The notes below the pieces were generated by a model. The model did no database searches, was not told the origin of the DNA, and saw only the letters and a program-made list of their open reading frames with translations. A stretch of 64,000 nucleotides of DNA from positions 3,658,001 to 3,722,000 of the forward strand of contig NZ_PHHD01000001.1 of the NCBI RefSeq assembly GCF_002813445.1. Reading direction: 5' to 3'. This document shows positions 37,161 to 45,909 of this stretch, in pieces (the first letter of the stretch is position 1; each line of letters opens with the position of its first letter). Origin of the DNA: Pseudomonas tolaasii NCPPB 2192 (GTDB lineage Bacteria; Pseudomonadota; Gammaproteobacteria; Pseudomonadales; Pseudomonadaceae). The translations under genes and the position numbers were made by a program.

Positions 37161-38048
37161 ATGAACTTGAGAACACTGCGTGCGTTCGTTGAGGTGGTGC
37201 GCCAGGGCGGCTTTTCTCAGGCGGCCGAGGTGGTATCGCTGACGCAATCCACAGTCAGCAAGGCAGTCAAGACGCTGGAGGAGGAGCTGGGCACTCCGTT
37301 GATTAATCGTCTTGGCCACAAGAACGAACTGACGGCTGCCGGAGAAATTGCCTACCGCCGCGCCCTGGTGTTGCTCGCCGAACGCAACGATTTGGTGGCC
37401 GAGATCAATGACCTGCGCGGCCTCAAGCGCGGCCTGCTGCGCATCGGCCTGCCGCCGGTGGGCTGCGGCGTGCTGTTTGCGGCAATGTTCACGGCTTATC
37501 GCAGCCGCTATCCGGACATCGAAATCGAGCTCACCGAATACGGCAGTAAAAAGCTGCGGGAATGTCTGGACGCCGGCGAGGTGGACCTTGCTGCGCTGCT
37601 GTTACCGGTGGACGAGGATTTTGACTACCAGCCCGTGCGCAATGAACCGCTGGTGGCCGTGCTGCCGCTGAATCACCCGCTGGCCGGTCGCACCCGCATC
37701 GACTTCACCGACCTGGCCGACTCGCCGTTCATTCTGTTCGAAGCCGGTTTTGCCCTGAACGCCAAGATTCTCGCCGCCTGCGAGCGCAAAGGCGTGACGC
37801 CGCGAGTGACGGCGCGCAGCGGGCAGATCGATTTTATTGTCGATCTGGTGGCGGCCGGTTTGGGTGTGGCCTTCCTGCCGCGCATGCTGGCGCACAAGCA
37901 CCAACACGCAGGCATCGCCCTGATTCCACTGGACGAAGCCCACACCGATTGGCACATCGCCCTGGCCTGGCGTGCCGGCGCGCATCTGCCACCGGCGGCG
38001 CGTGCCTGGCTGGATCTGGCCAGGGAAATGGCCAGCCCGGCACAGTGA
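37161..38048 (+). CDS. LysR-type transcriptional regulator, probably of lldD
   Basis: A 295-residue LysR protein. The winged helix-turn-helix is at residues 1-60 (LRAFVEVVRQGGFSQAAEVV, QSTVSKAVKTLEEELG) and the periplasmic-binding-protein-like effector domain spans 90-290. AAAAGGA lies 6 bases before the ATG. Being divergent from lldD with a palindrome between them suggests lactate-linked control. This differs from the GntR-type LldR that commonly controls lldD in pseudomonads. Confidence 0.85.
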   Translation: MNLRTLRAFVEVVRQGGFSQAAEVVSLTQSTVSKAVKTLEEELGTPLINRLGHKNELTAAGEIAYRRALVLLAERNDLVAEINDLRGLKRGLLRIGLPPVGCGVLFAAMFTAYRSRYPDIEIELTEYGSKKLRECLDAGEVDLAALLLPVDEDFDYQPVRNEPLVAVLPLNHPLAGRTRIDFTDLADSPFILFEAGFALNAKILAACERKGVTPRVTARSGQIDFIVDLVAAGLGVAFLPRMLAHKHQHAGIALIPLDEAHTDWHIALAWRAGAHLPPAARAWLDLAREMASPAQ

Positions 38049-38083
38049 CGGCACCGCTCATCCGGACGAATACGTGCAAGTGC

Positions 38084-38111
38084 TTGACTTCTTCTTTTTA
38101 ATCAGTAACAT
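38084..38111 (+). promoter_or_regulatory. Sigma-70 promoter of the tRNA-Asn gene
   Basis: TTGACT (38084-38089), 16 bases, then TAACAT (38106-38111). The tRNA begins at 38121, about ten bases after the -10 box, as usual for tRNA genes. Confidence 0.75.
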
Positions 38112-38120
38112 ACGGCGCAT

Positions 38121-38196
38121 TCCGCGATAGCTCAGTTGGTAGAGCAAATGACTGTTAATCATTGGGTCCCTGGTTCGAGTCCAGGTCGTGGAGCCA
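38121..38196 (+). tRNA. tRNA-Asn (anticodon GTT)
   Basis: A complete 76-base cloverleaf including an encoded CCA end (38194-38196). The acceptor arms TCCGCGA and TCGTGGA pair with one G-T. The D-loop has AGTTGGTAGA, the anticodon loop CTGTTAA carries GTT at 38154-38156, and the T-loop is GGTTCGAGTCC. No integrase or repeated tRNA end follows, so there is no sign of an integrated element here. Confidence 0.97.
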
Positions 38197-38203
38197 GATA
38201 GAG

Positions 38204-38232
38204 AAAAGCCTGCAGAAATGCAGGCTTTTTTT
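38204..38232 (+). terminator. Rho-independent terminator of tRNA-Asn
   Basis: The stem AAGCCTGCA with TGCAGGCTT around a GAAA tetraloop, then a run of T, eight bases after the tRNA. Confidence 0.9.
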
Positions 38233-38324
38233 TGCCCTGGATTCGGCCACGGCTTAATATCCTTGCCTTGTGTTCAAGGACGGACCCCCACCTGCACTTC
38301 GCTGGCATTCGGGAGGTTGGCTCG

Positions 38325-39203
38325 ATGACACACGCAAAAATCGCGGCGCGGCACAACGGCGCGCTGATCCCGCTGTTCGGCTCCAGCGTCACCGGGGCTG
38401 CGTCTCCCGCCGCCATGCCGGTGGAAACCCATCGCATTGAGCCTGGCCATTGGCATACCCACCGGCTGGATGCGCAGATGCTGACGCTGTTCCTGCGCAG
38501 CAGTCGCTTGCTGCATTGCACCGAAAAGGCCGATGCCCGGCAGATTCCGGTCGCCGCGCGCTCACTGGCGTTTTCATTGCGCGGGCGCGATGAAAGCATC
38601 CGCTGGCTGGCTCCGGCTCATTTGGTCAGCGTCACCCTCAGTGATGACACCCTGCAGGCTGCGGCTGAAGAGCGTGGCAAGGGTCGCTTCGAGTTGTTGG
38701 CGTGTCCCGGGGTGCGCGATGAGCGGCTGAGCGCGTTGTTTCAGGCGTTGTACCAGGAGCAGGCTGACGGTTTCCCGTCCGGGCGGCTGTTTGTTGACGG
38801 GATCGAGCAGGCAATCGCCGCCTCGCTGGTCAACCGCTACAACGTGTTTACCCCGGCGGCGGGAAAACCCCTCAACAGCCTGCCGCTCTATTGCTCACGT
38901 CGGGTCGAGGACTACATTCACACTCACCTCGACCAACGCCTGTCGTTGCACGAACTGGCCCAGTGCGCCGGTTTCAGCCGGGCGCATTTTTCCCGGTTGT
39001 TCCTGGCCACGTTCGGCATGGCGCCGCATCAGTATGTGCTCAAGGCCCGTATCGAGAAGGCCAGGCTGCTGCTGCGCCAGCCGGCGCTGTCGGTGCTGGA
39101 CATCGCCCTGACCTGTGGCTTTCAGACCCCGCAACATTTTTCCCGAACCTTTCGCGGCCTGACCGGCATGAGCCCCACTGACTTTCGGCGCGCTTGCCAA
39201 TAA
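38325..39203 (+). CDS. AraC-family transcriptional regulator
   Basis: A 292-residue protein whose last about 100 residues form the AraC double helix-turn-helix. LSLHELAQCAGFSRAHFSRLF is the first HTH, and VLDIALTCGFQTPQHFSRTF followed by TGMSPTDFRR is the second. The N-terminal part is an undefined effector domain. The ATG at 38325 has GGGAGG 8 bases upstream. The cupin gene follows after 96 bases on the same strand and may be a target or partner. Confidence 0.85.
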   Translation: MTHAKIAARHNGALIPLFGSSVTGAASPAAMPVETHRIEPGHWHTHRLDAQMLTLFLRSSRLLHCTEKADARQIPVAARSLAFSLRGRDESIRWLAPAHLVSVTLSDDTLQAAAEERGKGRFELLACPGVRDERLSALFQALYQEQADGFPSGRLFVDGIEQAIAASLVNRYNVFTPAAGKPLNSLPLYCSRRVEDYIHTHLDQRLSLHELAQCAGFSRAHFSRLFLATFGMAPHQYVLKARIEKARLLLRQPALSVLDIALTCGFQTPQHFSRTFRGLTGMSPTDFRRACQ

Positions 39204-39299
39204 GCACGATTCGGCAACCCGGCGCACGTTTCGGCACGCATGACCGGCGCGCGCCATGCTCAACTTTCGGTTCCCATTCCAGTTGCTGAAGGTCGCGCG

Positions 39300-39776
39300 A
39301 TGTTGGTCGAACCCGCTGTTCATAAAACGGATCCAGACACTTACCTGCTCTTTGGTGTGCAGTTGAAAATCCTGCTGTCGAGCCGCGAAACCGCGGGCCA
39401 GTTCTCGATGGTCGAGGGGCTGATGCCCCCCGGTTGCGATGCCGGGTTGCACCTGCACATCCACGAAGACGAGTCGATGTATTTGTATGAAGGGGAGCTG
39501 GAGGTCACCATCGGCGACGAGGTGTTCACGCTCAAGGCGGGTGAAAGCTATTTCGCCCCGCGCAATGTGCCGCAACGGTTGCGTAACCTGGGGAGCACCA
39601 CGGTGCGTGCCGTGGTGATGGGCACGCCCGGTGGGTTTGACGAGTTTGTCGCCGCCGCGGGCATTCCAGTTATCGATGGGGTGGTGCCACCGATGGAGGC
39701 ACCGAACGAGGCGCAGTTGCGGGCAGTGGTTGCGCTGGCAGAGCAACACGGTATTCGTATCCTGGCCGGCAACTGA
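39300..39776 (+). CDS. Cupin-domain protein
   Basis: A 158-residue protein with a single cupin barrel. Motif 1 reads HLHIHEDESMYLYEGELEV and motif 2 PRNVPQRLRNLG, though the second motif lacks the usual His (PRNVPQ). It resembles small quercetinase-like or storage-type cupins. No substrate can be named. The ATG at 39300 is preferred over one at 39240 because GAAGG lies 7 bases upstream. Confidence 0.75.
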   Translation: MLVEPAVHKTDPDTYLLFGVQLKILLSSRETAGQFSMVEGLMPPGCDAGLHLHIHEDESMYLYEGELEVTIGDEVFTLKAGESYFAPRNVPQRLRNLGSTTVRAVVMGTPGGFDEFVAAAGIPVIDGVVPPMEAPNEAQLRAVVALAEQHGIRILAGN

Positions 39777-39806
39777 CCGCACGGCGCCTGCGGTAGCGTC
39801 GGGCAT

Positions 39807-40037
39807 TCAACTGTTACAGCCGCCGCCCATCACCAGGTAGGTTGCGATGTGCCGCACGCCCTGGGAGTCGTCGTAGACCCATTCCACCGGCACCACGCCG
39901 CAGGCCTGGCTGGTGTCGGTGACGCTGATGGTTCTGGCCACATCCAGCGGTACGCCGGTGCGTGCAGGTTCAGGTGCCGGGGCGGCGAATGCGTGGCTGA
40001 CGACGAGGGCGAGGGGCAAGGCGAACAGAATTTTCAT
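39807..40037 (-). CDS. DUF2790 secreted small protein
   Basis: A 76-residue protein with a signal peptide (MKILFALPLALVVSHAFA, cleaved near residue 18). The mature domain, with QACGVVPVEWVYDDSQGVRHIATYL, matches the pseudomonad DUF2790 family. Two cysteines could form a disulfide. The start at 40037 is chosen for the signal peptide; a start seven codons earlier would spoil it. It follows the DUF417 gene by 17 bases, so they are one operon. Confidence 0.82.
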   Translation of the reverse strand: MKILFALPLALVVSHAFAAPAPEPARTGVPLDVARTISVTDTSQACGVVPVEWVYDDSQGVRHIATYLVMGGGCNS

Positions 40038-40054
40038 GGCAGCTCTCCAGGGGA

Positions 40055-40630
40055 TCAAAGGGTGTGTTCTTGCAACAAGCGACGAGCGGAATCGGCCATC
40101 ACGGGCAGGGCGCCGGCGAGCATCAGCACGTCCTTGAGCACCAGGCGGCCGCCGCCGGACAAGTAAGGAAAACCGTGCTGGGCATCACCCGCCGCACTCA
40201 CCCAGGCTTCAGGGGTGGTGATCAGAAAGCTCAACGTGACCAACGGCGTGGCAAAGGCGAGCGCGCCGCCCAGCAGGCCGGTCTTGCGTGAGAGCGGGTT
40301 GGACAGCACCAGCAAACCGATGAGGATTTCCACAGCGCCCAGGCCATTGGAAAAGGCGTAGGTGTTGTTCGCGGTTTGCCACGCGCGCTGCTCAGGTGCC
40401 AACTCGCCTTCGTGGGTCAAGTGCGCCTTGTAGTCCTGCGGGTGCTGATAGAAGAACGAGAGGAACGGGCTGTTGGCGACAAAAGGGGTGATGCTGTCGG
40501 CTTCATAGGGGACGAATTTGAGTGCGCCGATCCACAAGAAGACGATGGCAATCGCCAGGCGCATCAGGTGGGTACCCAGGGTGTCGAGCTTGCCGACGAC
40601 CCGCAGGCCAGCAGTGAACGTGTGCAACAT
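40055..40630 (-). CDS. DUF417 (YkgB/RclC-like) membrane protein
   Basis: A 191-residue inner-membrane protein with about four helices and the family features LAIAIVFLWIGALKFVPYEADSI-like N-terminal stretch and TPLVTLSFLITTPEAW. The DUF417 member RclC of E. coli belongs to a reactive-chlorine resistance system. GGAG lies 9 bases before the ATG at 40630. The next gene (DUF2790) is 17 bases downstream. An upstream LysR gene 105 bases away on the same strand may be its regulator. Confidence 0.82.
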   Translation of the reverse strand: MLHTFTAGLRVVGKLDTLGTHLMRLAIAIVFLWIGALKFVPYEADSITPFVANSPFLSFFYQHPQDYKAHLTHEGELAPEQRAWQTANNTYAFSNGLGAVEILIGLLVLSNPLSRKTGLLGGALAFATPLVTLSFLITTPEAWVSAAGDAQHGFPYLSGGGRLVLKDVLMLAGALPVMADSARRLLQEHTL

Positions 40631-40735
40631 GAGGGCTTCTCCAGTCATTCCACGGGGTGTGTGAACGTGGGAGAAGTGTGCGGTTTTGCCCCGTTGCGCC
40701 TTGTCTCGCAAGGCTCAGTTTTTTGTCTGATCGTC

Positions 40736-41653
40736 TCAAAGATGCGCGCTGCAAGCTCCGGCTTCCAACGTGCGCCATAGCTTTCTCATGGTCGGGTTCT
40801 GGTTGGCACTTGCGCAATACGAGCGAATCTCCAGCCGCGTACTCCATTCTTCGCCGCCCGCGCGCACGAGCACGCCGCGTTCCAGTTCATCGGCCACCGC
40901 GCTCTGGGGCAACCACGCCACGCCGTAACCTTCGACCGCCATGCGCGCCAGCAGCATGGCCATGTCAGCCTCGTAGCAACGTTCCATGGTGGCAGGCGCC
41001 GGGCCGTTCTTGATCACGATTTCGGCGACGCGCGCCAAAAATGTCGTGGCGGTGTAGGCCAGGTGGGGCACGGGTTTGGCTGTGGTGCCGGGCAAACGAA
41101 ACAGCGGCCGCCCGCGTTTGTCCGGTGCGCACAACGGGATAAACGCATCATGCCCCAGCGCCAGGCTGCCGAAGCGTTCCGGGTCGAGCAGGATCGGCGC
41201 CAGCGGGTGGTGGTAGACGATCATCAGGTCGCAACTGCCTTCTTCCAGCGCGATCACCGCGTCATGAATATTCGCCGCCACCACCCGTGCGTTGAACTGC
41301 TCGGTCTGGCGCTGGAACTGCGCCAGCCACTTGGGCAGGAAGGTCATCGACAGGCTGTGCCCGGCGGTGACCTGAATCGAGCGGCCGGGCATGCGCTCCA
41401 CCTCGCGCAGGCTGGCGCGCAGGCGCATCAGGCCGGCGAGGGCGTCACGGCTTTCCGCGCAGAACGCCTGGCCTGCGGCGGTGAGTTGCACCGGGTAGGT
41501 GCCCCGGTCGACCAGCTCGACGCCCACCCAGTCTTCCAATGAGCGAATGCGTCGCGACAGCGCCGATTGCGTCACGCAGCGCACCTCGGCGGCGCGGGAA
41601 AAATTCTTCCATTCGGCGATGGCCAACAGGTCGTCCAGCCACTTGATCTGCAT
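40736..41653 (-). CDS. LysR-type regulator (possibly YjiE/HypT-like)
   Basis: A 305-residue LysR protein starting with KWLDDLLAIAEWKNFSRAAE and QSALSRRIRSLEDWVG. The N-terminus recalls the YjiE/HypT group of oxidant-responsive regulators; this is from memory only. It has two plausible targets: the divergent symporter-racemase pair starting at 41833, or the DUF417/DUF2790 genes downstream on its own strand. Confidence 0.8.
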   Translation of the reverse strand: MQIKWLDDLLAIAEWKNFSRAAEVRCVTQSALSRRIRSLEDWVGVELVDRGTYPVQLTAAGQAFCAESRDALAGLMRLRASLREVERMPGRSIQVTAGHSLSMTFLPKWLAQFQRQTEQFNARVVAANIHDAVIALEEGSCDLMIVYHHPLAPILLDPERFGSLALGHDAFIPLCAPDKRGRPLFRLPGTTAKPVPHLAYTATTFLARVAEIVIKNGPAPATMERCYEADMAMLLARMAVEGYGVAWLPQSAVADELERGVLVRAGGEEWSTRLEIRSYCASANQNPTMRKLWRTLEAGACSAHL

Positions 41654-41832
41654 GTGGGTTCCCCCTTGATGAGCCCTGAGTGTATGTCTTCGCGCCCAGG
41701 CCAGGCTGGGGTTTTCATACTTTATTCCAAAAGCGCATGGGGTTAGCCGGATTACTCATCATGGCGGCCTGGGGTCGTCCCTAGAATCGCCCCCATCACC
41801 ACAACAACAAAAATCCACCTGAGGGCAGCACT

Positions 41833-43095
41833 GTGAAACACAACAAACTCCCCCGTCGCATTGCCGTTGGTATCGCCCTGGGCGTGCTGACGGGTTGGGC
41901 GTGTCACCACTTTGCAGGCAGCGAGCAGGCCGCGAAGGCGCTGGCCGGGTACTTTTCGATGGTCACCGATATTTTCCTGCGCATGATCAAGATGATCATC
42001 GCGCCGCTGGTGTTCGCCACGCTGGTCGGCGGCATTGCGAGCATGGGCAGCTCGCGTTCGGTGGGGCGCATCGGCTTGCGTGCGATGCTGTGGTTTGTCA
42101 CCGCGTCACTGGTTTCGCTGATGCTTGGCATGGCGCTGGTGAACCTGTTCCAGCCGGGTGCCGGGTTGAATCTGCAGGTGGCACAGCAGGCTGCGGCGGC
42201 AGTGCCGGTGAGCACCGGGGATTTCAGCCTCAAGGCGTTTATCAGCCATGTATTCCCGCGCAGCATGGCCGAAGCGATGGCCAATAATGAGATCCTGCAA
42301 ATCGTGGTGTTTTCGCTGTTCTTCGGCTTCGCCCTGGCCGGCGTGAAACGTGCCGGCTACACGCGCATCACCGAGACGGTGGAAGAGCTGGCCAAGGTGA
42401 TGTTCAAGATTACCGACTACGTGATGGCCTTCGCGCCGGTCGGCGTATTTGCCGCGATTGCCTCGGCGATTACCACTAATGGCCTGGGCCTGCTGGCCGA
42501 TTACGCCAAACTGATCGCCGAGTTTTACCTGGGCATCGCCTTGCTGTGGGTATTGTTGTTTGCTGCCGGTTACCTGTTTCTCGGGCGCTCGGTGTTCACC
42601 CTCGGCAAGCTGATCCGTGAGCCGATCCTGTTGGCGTTTTCCACCGCCAGCAGCGAGTCGGCCTACCCCAAAACCATGGAGGCGCTGGAGAAGTTCGGTG
42701 CCCCCAAACGTGTCTCCAGTTTCGTCTTGCCGCTGGGTTACTCGTTCAACCTTGACGGTTCGATGATGTACCAGGCGTTCGCCATCCTGTTTATCGCCCA
42801 GGCCTACAACATCGACCTCAGTTTCACTCAACAACTGCTGATTTTGCTGACGCTGATGATCACCAGTAAAGGCATGGCCGGGGTGGCGCGGGCATCGGTT
42901 GTGGTGGTGGCGGCGACCCTGCCGATGTTCAATCTGCCGGAAGCCGGGTTGCTGCTGATCATCGGTATCGACCAGTTCCTGGACATGGCACGCACCGCCA
43001 CCAACGTGGTGGGCAACAGCATTGCCACGGCGGTGGTCGCGCAATCGGAAACAGACGAACAAGCCGCCGGGCAACCAGAGGTGGCGCGCGCATGA
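41833..43095 (+). CDS. Dicarboxylate/amino acid:cation symporter (DAACS family)
   Basis: A 420-residue inner-membrane protein of the GltP/DctA family with eight or more helices and the re-entrant-loop signature AFSTASSESAYPKTMEAL (near 272-290). Also visible are YSFNLDGSMMYQAFA and IGIDQFLDMARTATNVVGN. It would take up glutamate, aspartate or C4-dicarboxylates with a cation. GTG start. Its end overlaps the racemase gene start by 4 bases (ATGA), tying uptake to racemisation. Confidence 0.9.
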   Translation: MKHNKLPRRIAVGIALGVLTGWACHHFAGSEQAAKALAGYFSMVTDIFLRMIKMIIAPLVFATLVGGIASMGSSRSVGRIGLRAMLWFVTASLVSLMLGMALVNLFQPGAGLNLQVAQQAAAAVPVSTGDFSLKAFISHVFPRSMAEAMANNEILQIVVFSLFFGFALAGVKRAGYTRITETVEELAKVMFKITDYVMAFAPVGVFAAIASAITTNGLGLLADYAKLIAEFYLGIALLWVLLFAAGYLFLGRSVFTLGKLIREPILLAFSTASSESAYPKTMEALEKFGAPKRVSSFVLPLGYSFNLDGSMMYQAFAILFIAQAYNIDLSFTQQLLILLTLMITSKGMAGVARASVVVVAATLPMFNLPEAGLLLIIGIDQFLDMARTATNVVGNSIATAVVAQSETDEQAAGQPEVARA

Positions 43096-44531
43096 GCAGC
43101 ACGTCGCGGTTGGGCATCGTCGGCGGGCTGGGCTCTCTGGCGGGCGGTGATCTGTTCTACAAGCTGGTCAGGTCCCGCGCTGTGCTGGCGGACCCGGGCC
43201 GCTATCACTTCCTGTTCGAGCAGCACCCGTTCAAGGATGTGGCGCTGCCGCTGGACCGCAATGCGAGCATGACCTCGCGCAAATTCTACGTGTTCCAGGT
43301 GTGCAAGGGTTTCGAAACCAGCGGAGTGGATGCCGTGCTGTTGCCGTGCTTCGCCAGCCAGACCTTTCGCGACGAAATCCAGCAGGAGCTGGGTATTCCG
43401 GTGCTGGACATGATGCAGGCCCTGGTGCGCCACATTCGCCAGAGCGTCCCGCCGGGCACCACCCTGGGCGTGATCGCCTCGGACTTTGTGCGCCACTGCG
43501 GTTTGTTTGAGCGCCACCTCGGGCAGGACTTCAACCTCGTCTACCCCGACGCCGATACCCAGGCCGCGTTGATGGAGGCGATGTACGGCGTCAACGGCAT
43601 CAAGGATGGCCACCTGGAAGGCGAGCCGCTGGAAACCCTCTACCAGACGTGCCTGTCGTTGCACTTACAGGGTGCCACGCTGATGGTGCCGGGCATGACC
43701 GAACTGTCGCTGGTCTGCGATGATTTGCAGCGCCGCGGCATCCGCGTTTTGGACATCAACCGGCTCTACGCCGACTTTGCCACCCAGGCGGAAGGCCCAG
43801 CCCGTCGCCCGCCCTTCAAACTGGGGGTTGTGGGTGGCGTAGGGCCCGCCGCCACGGTGGATTTCATGGGCAAGGTGGTCGCCCACACCCCGGCGGGCAA
43901 AGACCAGGACCACATAAAAATGGTGGTGGAGCAAAACCCGCAGATCCCCGACCGCACCGCCAATCTGTTGCGCGATGAAACCGACCCGACGCTGGCGCTG
44001 TACGCCACGTGCAAACGCCTGGAAAGCGCCGGCGCCCAGGCCATCGCGATTCCGTGCAATACGGCCCATGCCTTTGTCGAGCGCATCCAGGCGCATTTGC
44101 GCGTGCCGATCGTCAATATGCTCACGGAAACCATCGAGTGGATTGCACGCACCCATGGCACCGACCAGCCAGTCGGCTTGCTCGCCACCTCGGGCACCGT
44201 GCAAAGCCAGGTCTACCACCACGCCGCACGGCGTTCGGGCCTGCACATCATCACGCCGGGTTTTGATTACCAGGCGCTGGTGATGGCGTCGATCTATGGC
44301 GAAAAAGGCATCAAGGCCGGGTTTACCGAAGGCGTGTGCCGCGAGCAACTGCTGCTCGCGGCGGAGCATTTGTGTGAACTGGGGGCGAGGGTGCTGATTC
44401 TCGGCTGCACCGAGTTGCCTCTGGTGCTGGCGCACAGCGAGGGTTTTGAGATCAACAGGTATCGGGTGGCACTGGTGGACCCCACGACGCTACTGGCGAA
44501 GCGGTGTGTGGCGTTGGCCCGCGACTGTTGA
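43092..44531 (+). CDS. Tandem aspartate/glutamate racemase-family protein
   Basis: A 479-residue protein built of two Asp/Glu racemase domains. In the C-terminal half both catalytic cysteines are present: Cys322 (IPCNTAHAF) and Cys439 (LGCTELPLV). In the N-terminal half Cys86 (LPCFASQTF) remains, but the second catalytic position is Met202 (PGMTELSLV). Each half begins with a GxVGGxG loop (LGIVGGLGSLAG; LGVVGGVGPAATV). The C-terminal half should racemise aspartate or glutamate; the first half may be regulatory. It is translationally coupled to the upstream symporter. Confidence 0.85.
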   Translation: MSSTSRLGIVGGLGSLAGGDLFYKLVRSRAVLADPGRYHFLFEQHPFKDVALPLDRNASMTSRKFYVFQVCKGFETSGVDAVLLPCFASQTFRDEIQQELGIPVLDMMQALVRHIRQSVPPGTTLGVIASDFVRHCGLFERHLGQDFNLVYPDADTQAALMEAMYGVNGIKDGHLEGEPLETLYQTCLSLHLQGATLMVPGMTELSLVCDDLQRRGIRVLDINRLYADFATQAEGPARRPPFKLGVVGGVGPAATVDFMGKVVAHTPAGKDQDHIKMVVEQNPQIPDRTANLLRDETDPTLALYATCKRLESAGAQAIAIPCNTAHAFVERIQAHLRVPIVNMLTETIEWIARTHGTDQPVGLLATSGTVQSQVYHHAARRSGLHIITPGFDYQALVMASIYGEKGIKAGFTEGVCREQLLLAAEHLCELGARVLILGCTELPLVLAHSEGFEINRYRVALVDPTTLLAKRCVALARDC

Positions 44532-44546
44532 TACCTGTACTCGAAA

Positions 44547-45815
44547 TCAGTGGGCGGGCATTTTCTCTGCACTGTGCTCAGGGGCAGTCCTTGCCTCCCA
44601 CTTCGCAATCACCAACGGCGCCAGCGCATTCCCCAGCACGTTCAGCGCGGTCGTCGGCATTTCCATCAGCCGGTACACGCCGGCAATAAATGCAATGCCT
44701 TCCAGCGGCAGCCCGGCGCTGCCCAGGGTTGCCGACAGAATCACGAACATGAACCCCGGCACCCCGGCGGCGCCCTTGGAGGTGAGCACCATGGTCACTA
44801 CCAGCAGCGCCTGGTCGGCCAGACTCAGGTCGATGCCGTACAGCTGCGCCACGAACAGCGTGCCGATGCCGAGGAACAGCGAGGCGCCGTCGAGGTTGAA
44901 TGAGTAGCCCACCGGCACCACAAAGCTCACCAGCGAAGGCGGCACGCCGTAGGTTTCAAGTTTTTTCATCAGTTGCGGCATCACCGCCGCCGAGCTGGCG
45001 GTGGAGAAGGCGAGGACCAGCTCATCCTTGATATGGCGCATCAGCGCAAACAGGTTGATCCCGCACAGCCGCGCGATGAGGTTGAGCACCACCAGCACAA
45101 AAAACACGATGGACAGGTAGCTGACCATGATCAGCTTGGCCAGCGGCAGCAGCGAGCCGAAGCCGAAGTTGGCCACGGTCACGGCGATCATGCCGAACAC
45201 GCCGATGGGCGAGTAGGCCATGATCATTGAGGTGACCTTGAACATCGCATCCGACACGCCGCGCATCAGTGCGATCACCGGGTCCTTGCGTTCAGCCGGC
45301 AGACGCGACACGCCCAGGCCGAACATCACCGCGAAGAACAGCACCGACAACAGGCTGCCCTGGGCCATGGAACTGATCACGTTGTCAGGGATGATGCCGA
45401 CGATGATCTGCCCCAGGCTATGGCTGCCGCCGCCACTGGTTGGCAAGGTGATATTCGCCGCCTGCAGGCTGGCCAGTTCGGTCCCGGCGCCGGGCTGGAG
45501 CAGGTTGCCGATGACCAGGCCGACGATGATCGCCAGGGTAGTGATGCAGAAGAAATAGCCCAGGGACTTCACCCCGATGCGGCCCAGTGTTTTGCCGTCG
45601 CCGTGCCCGGCGATGCCCACGACCATGCAGGCGAACACAATGGGCACCACGATCATCTTCATCAGCTTGATAAAAATATCGCCGGCCGGTTGTAAAACGT
45701 TATCCACCAGCCACGGCCGGGATTCGGGAAAACGATGCAGCAGGGCGCCGATGGCAATGCCGGCGAGCAGGCCGAGCATGATTTGCCAGACCAGCGGAAT
45801 ACGGGGCGTGTGCAT
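44547..45815 (-). CDS. Dicarboxylate/amino acid:cation symporter (GltP-like)
   Basis: A 422-residue DAACS transporter with the same signatures as the gene at 41833 (AFSTASSAAVMPQLMKKL, YSFNLDGASLFLGIG, VYRLMEMPTTALNVLGN). The two are clearly different paralogues. The M-P-T-T segment matches GltP/GltT glutamate/aspartate carriers. It is the last gene of the leftward rraA-like, aminotransferase, symporter unit, 94 bases after the aminotransferase, so it probably imports the amino acid that the two enzymes degrade. Confidence 0.88.
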   Translation of the reverse strand: MHTPRIPLVWQIMLGLLAGIAIGALLHRFPESRPWLVDNVLQPAGDIFIKLMKMIVVPIVFACMVVGIAGHGDGKTLGRIGVKSLGYFFCITTLAIIVGLVIGNLLQPGAGTELASLQAANITLPTSGGGSHSLGQIIVGIIPDNVISSMAQGSLLSVLFFAVMFGLGVSRLPAERKDPVIALMRGVSDAMFKVTSMIMAYSPIGVFGMIAVTVANFGFGSLLPLAKLIMVSYLSIVFFVLVVLNLIARLCGINLFALMRHIKDELVLAFSTASSAAVMPQLMKKLETYGVPPSLVSFVVPVGYSFNLDGASLFLGIGTLFVAQLYGIDLSLADQALLVVTMVLTSKGAAGVPGFMFVILSATLGSAGLPLEGIAFIAGVYRLMEMPTTALNVLGNALAPLVIAKWEARTAPEHSAEKMPAH

Positions 45816-45909
45816 GGGAATGCCTCATCTGAGATCAATGATTTTTAAGTTGTTGTTCTAGGCAGTCAAAAAGGCGGCCGTCCGCTGGCCGCCGGGTGCA
45901 GCCGGGGTA

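Noticed and set aside
38121..38232. tRNA-Asn as an attachment site for an integrated element
   Set aside because: No integrase gene or duplicated tRNA 3' end is present nearby.
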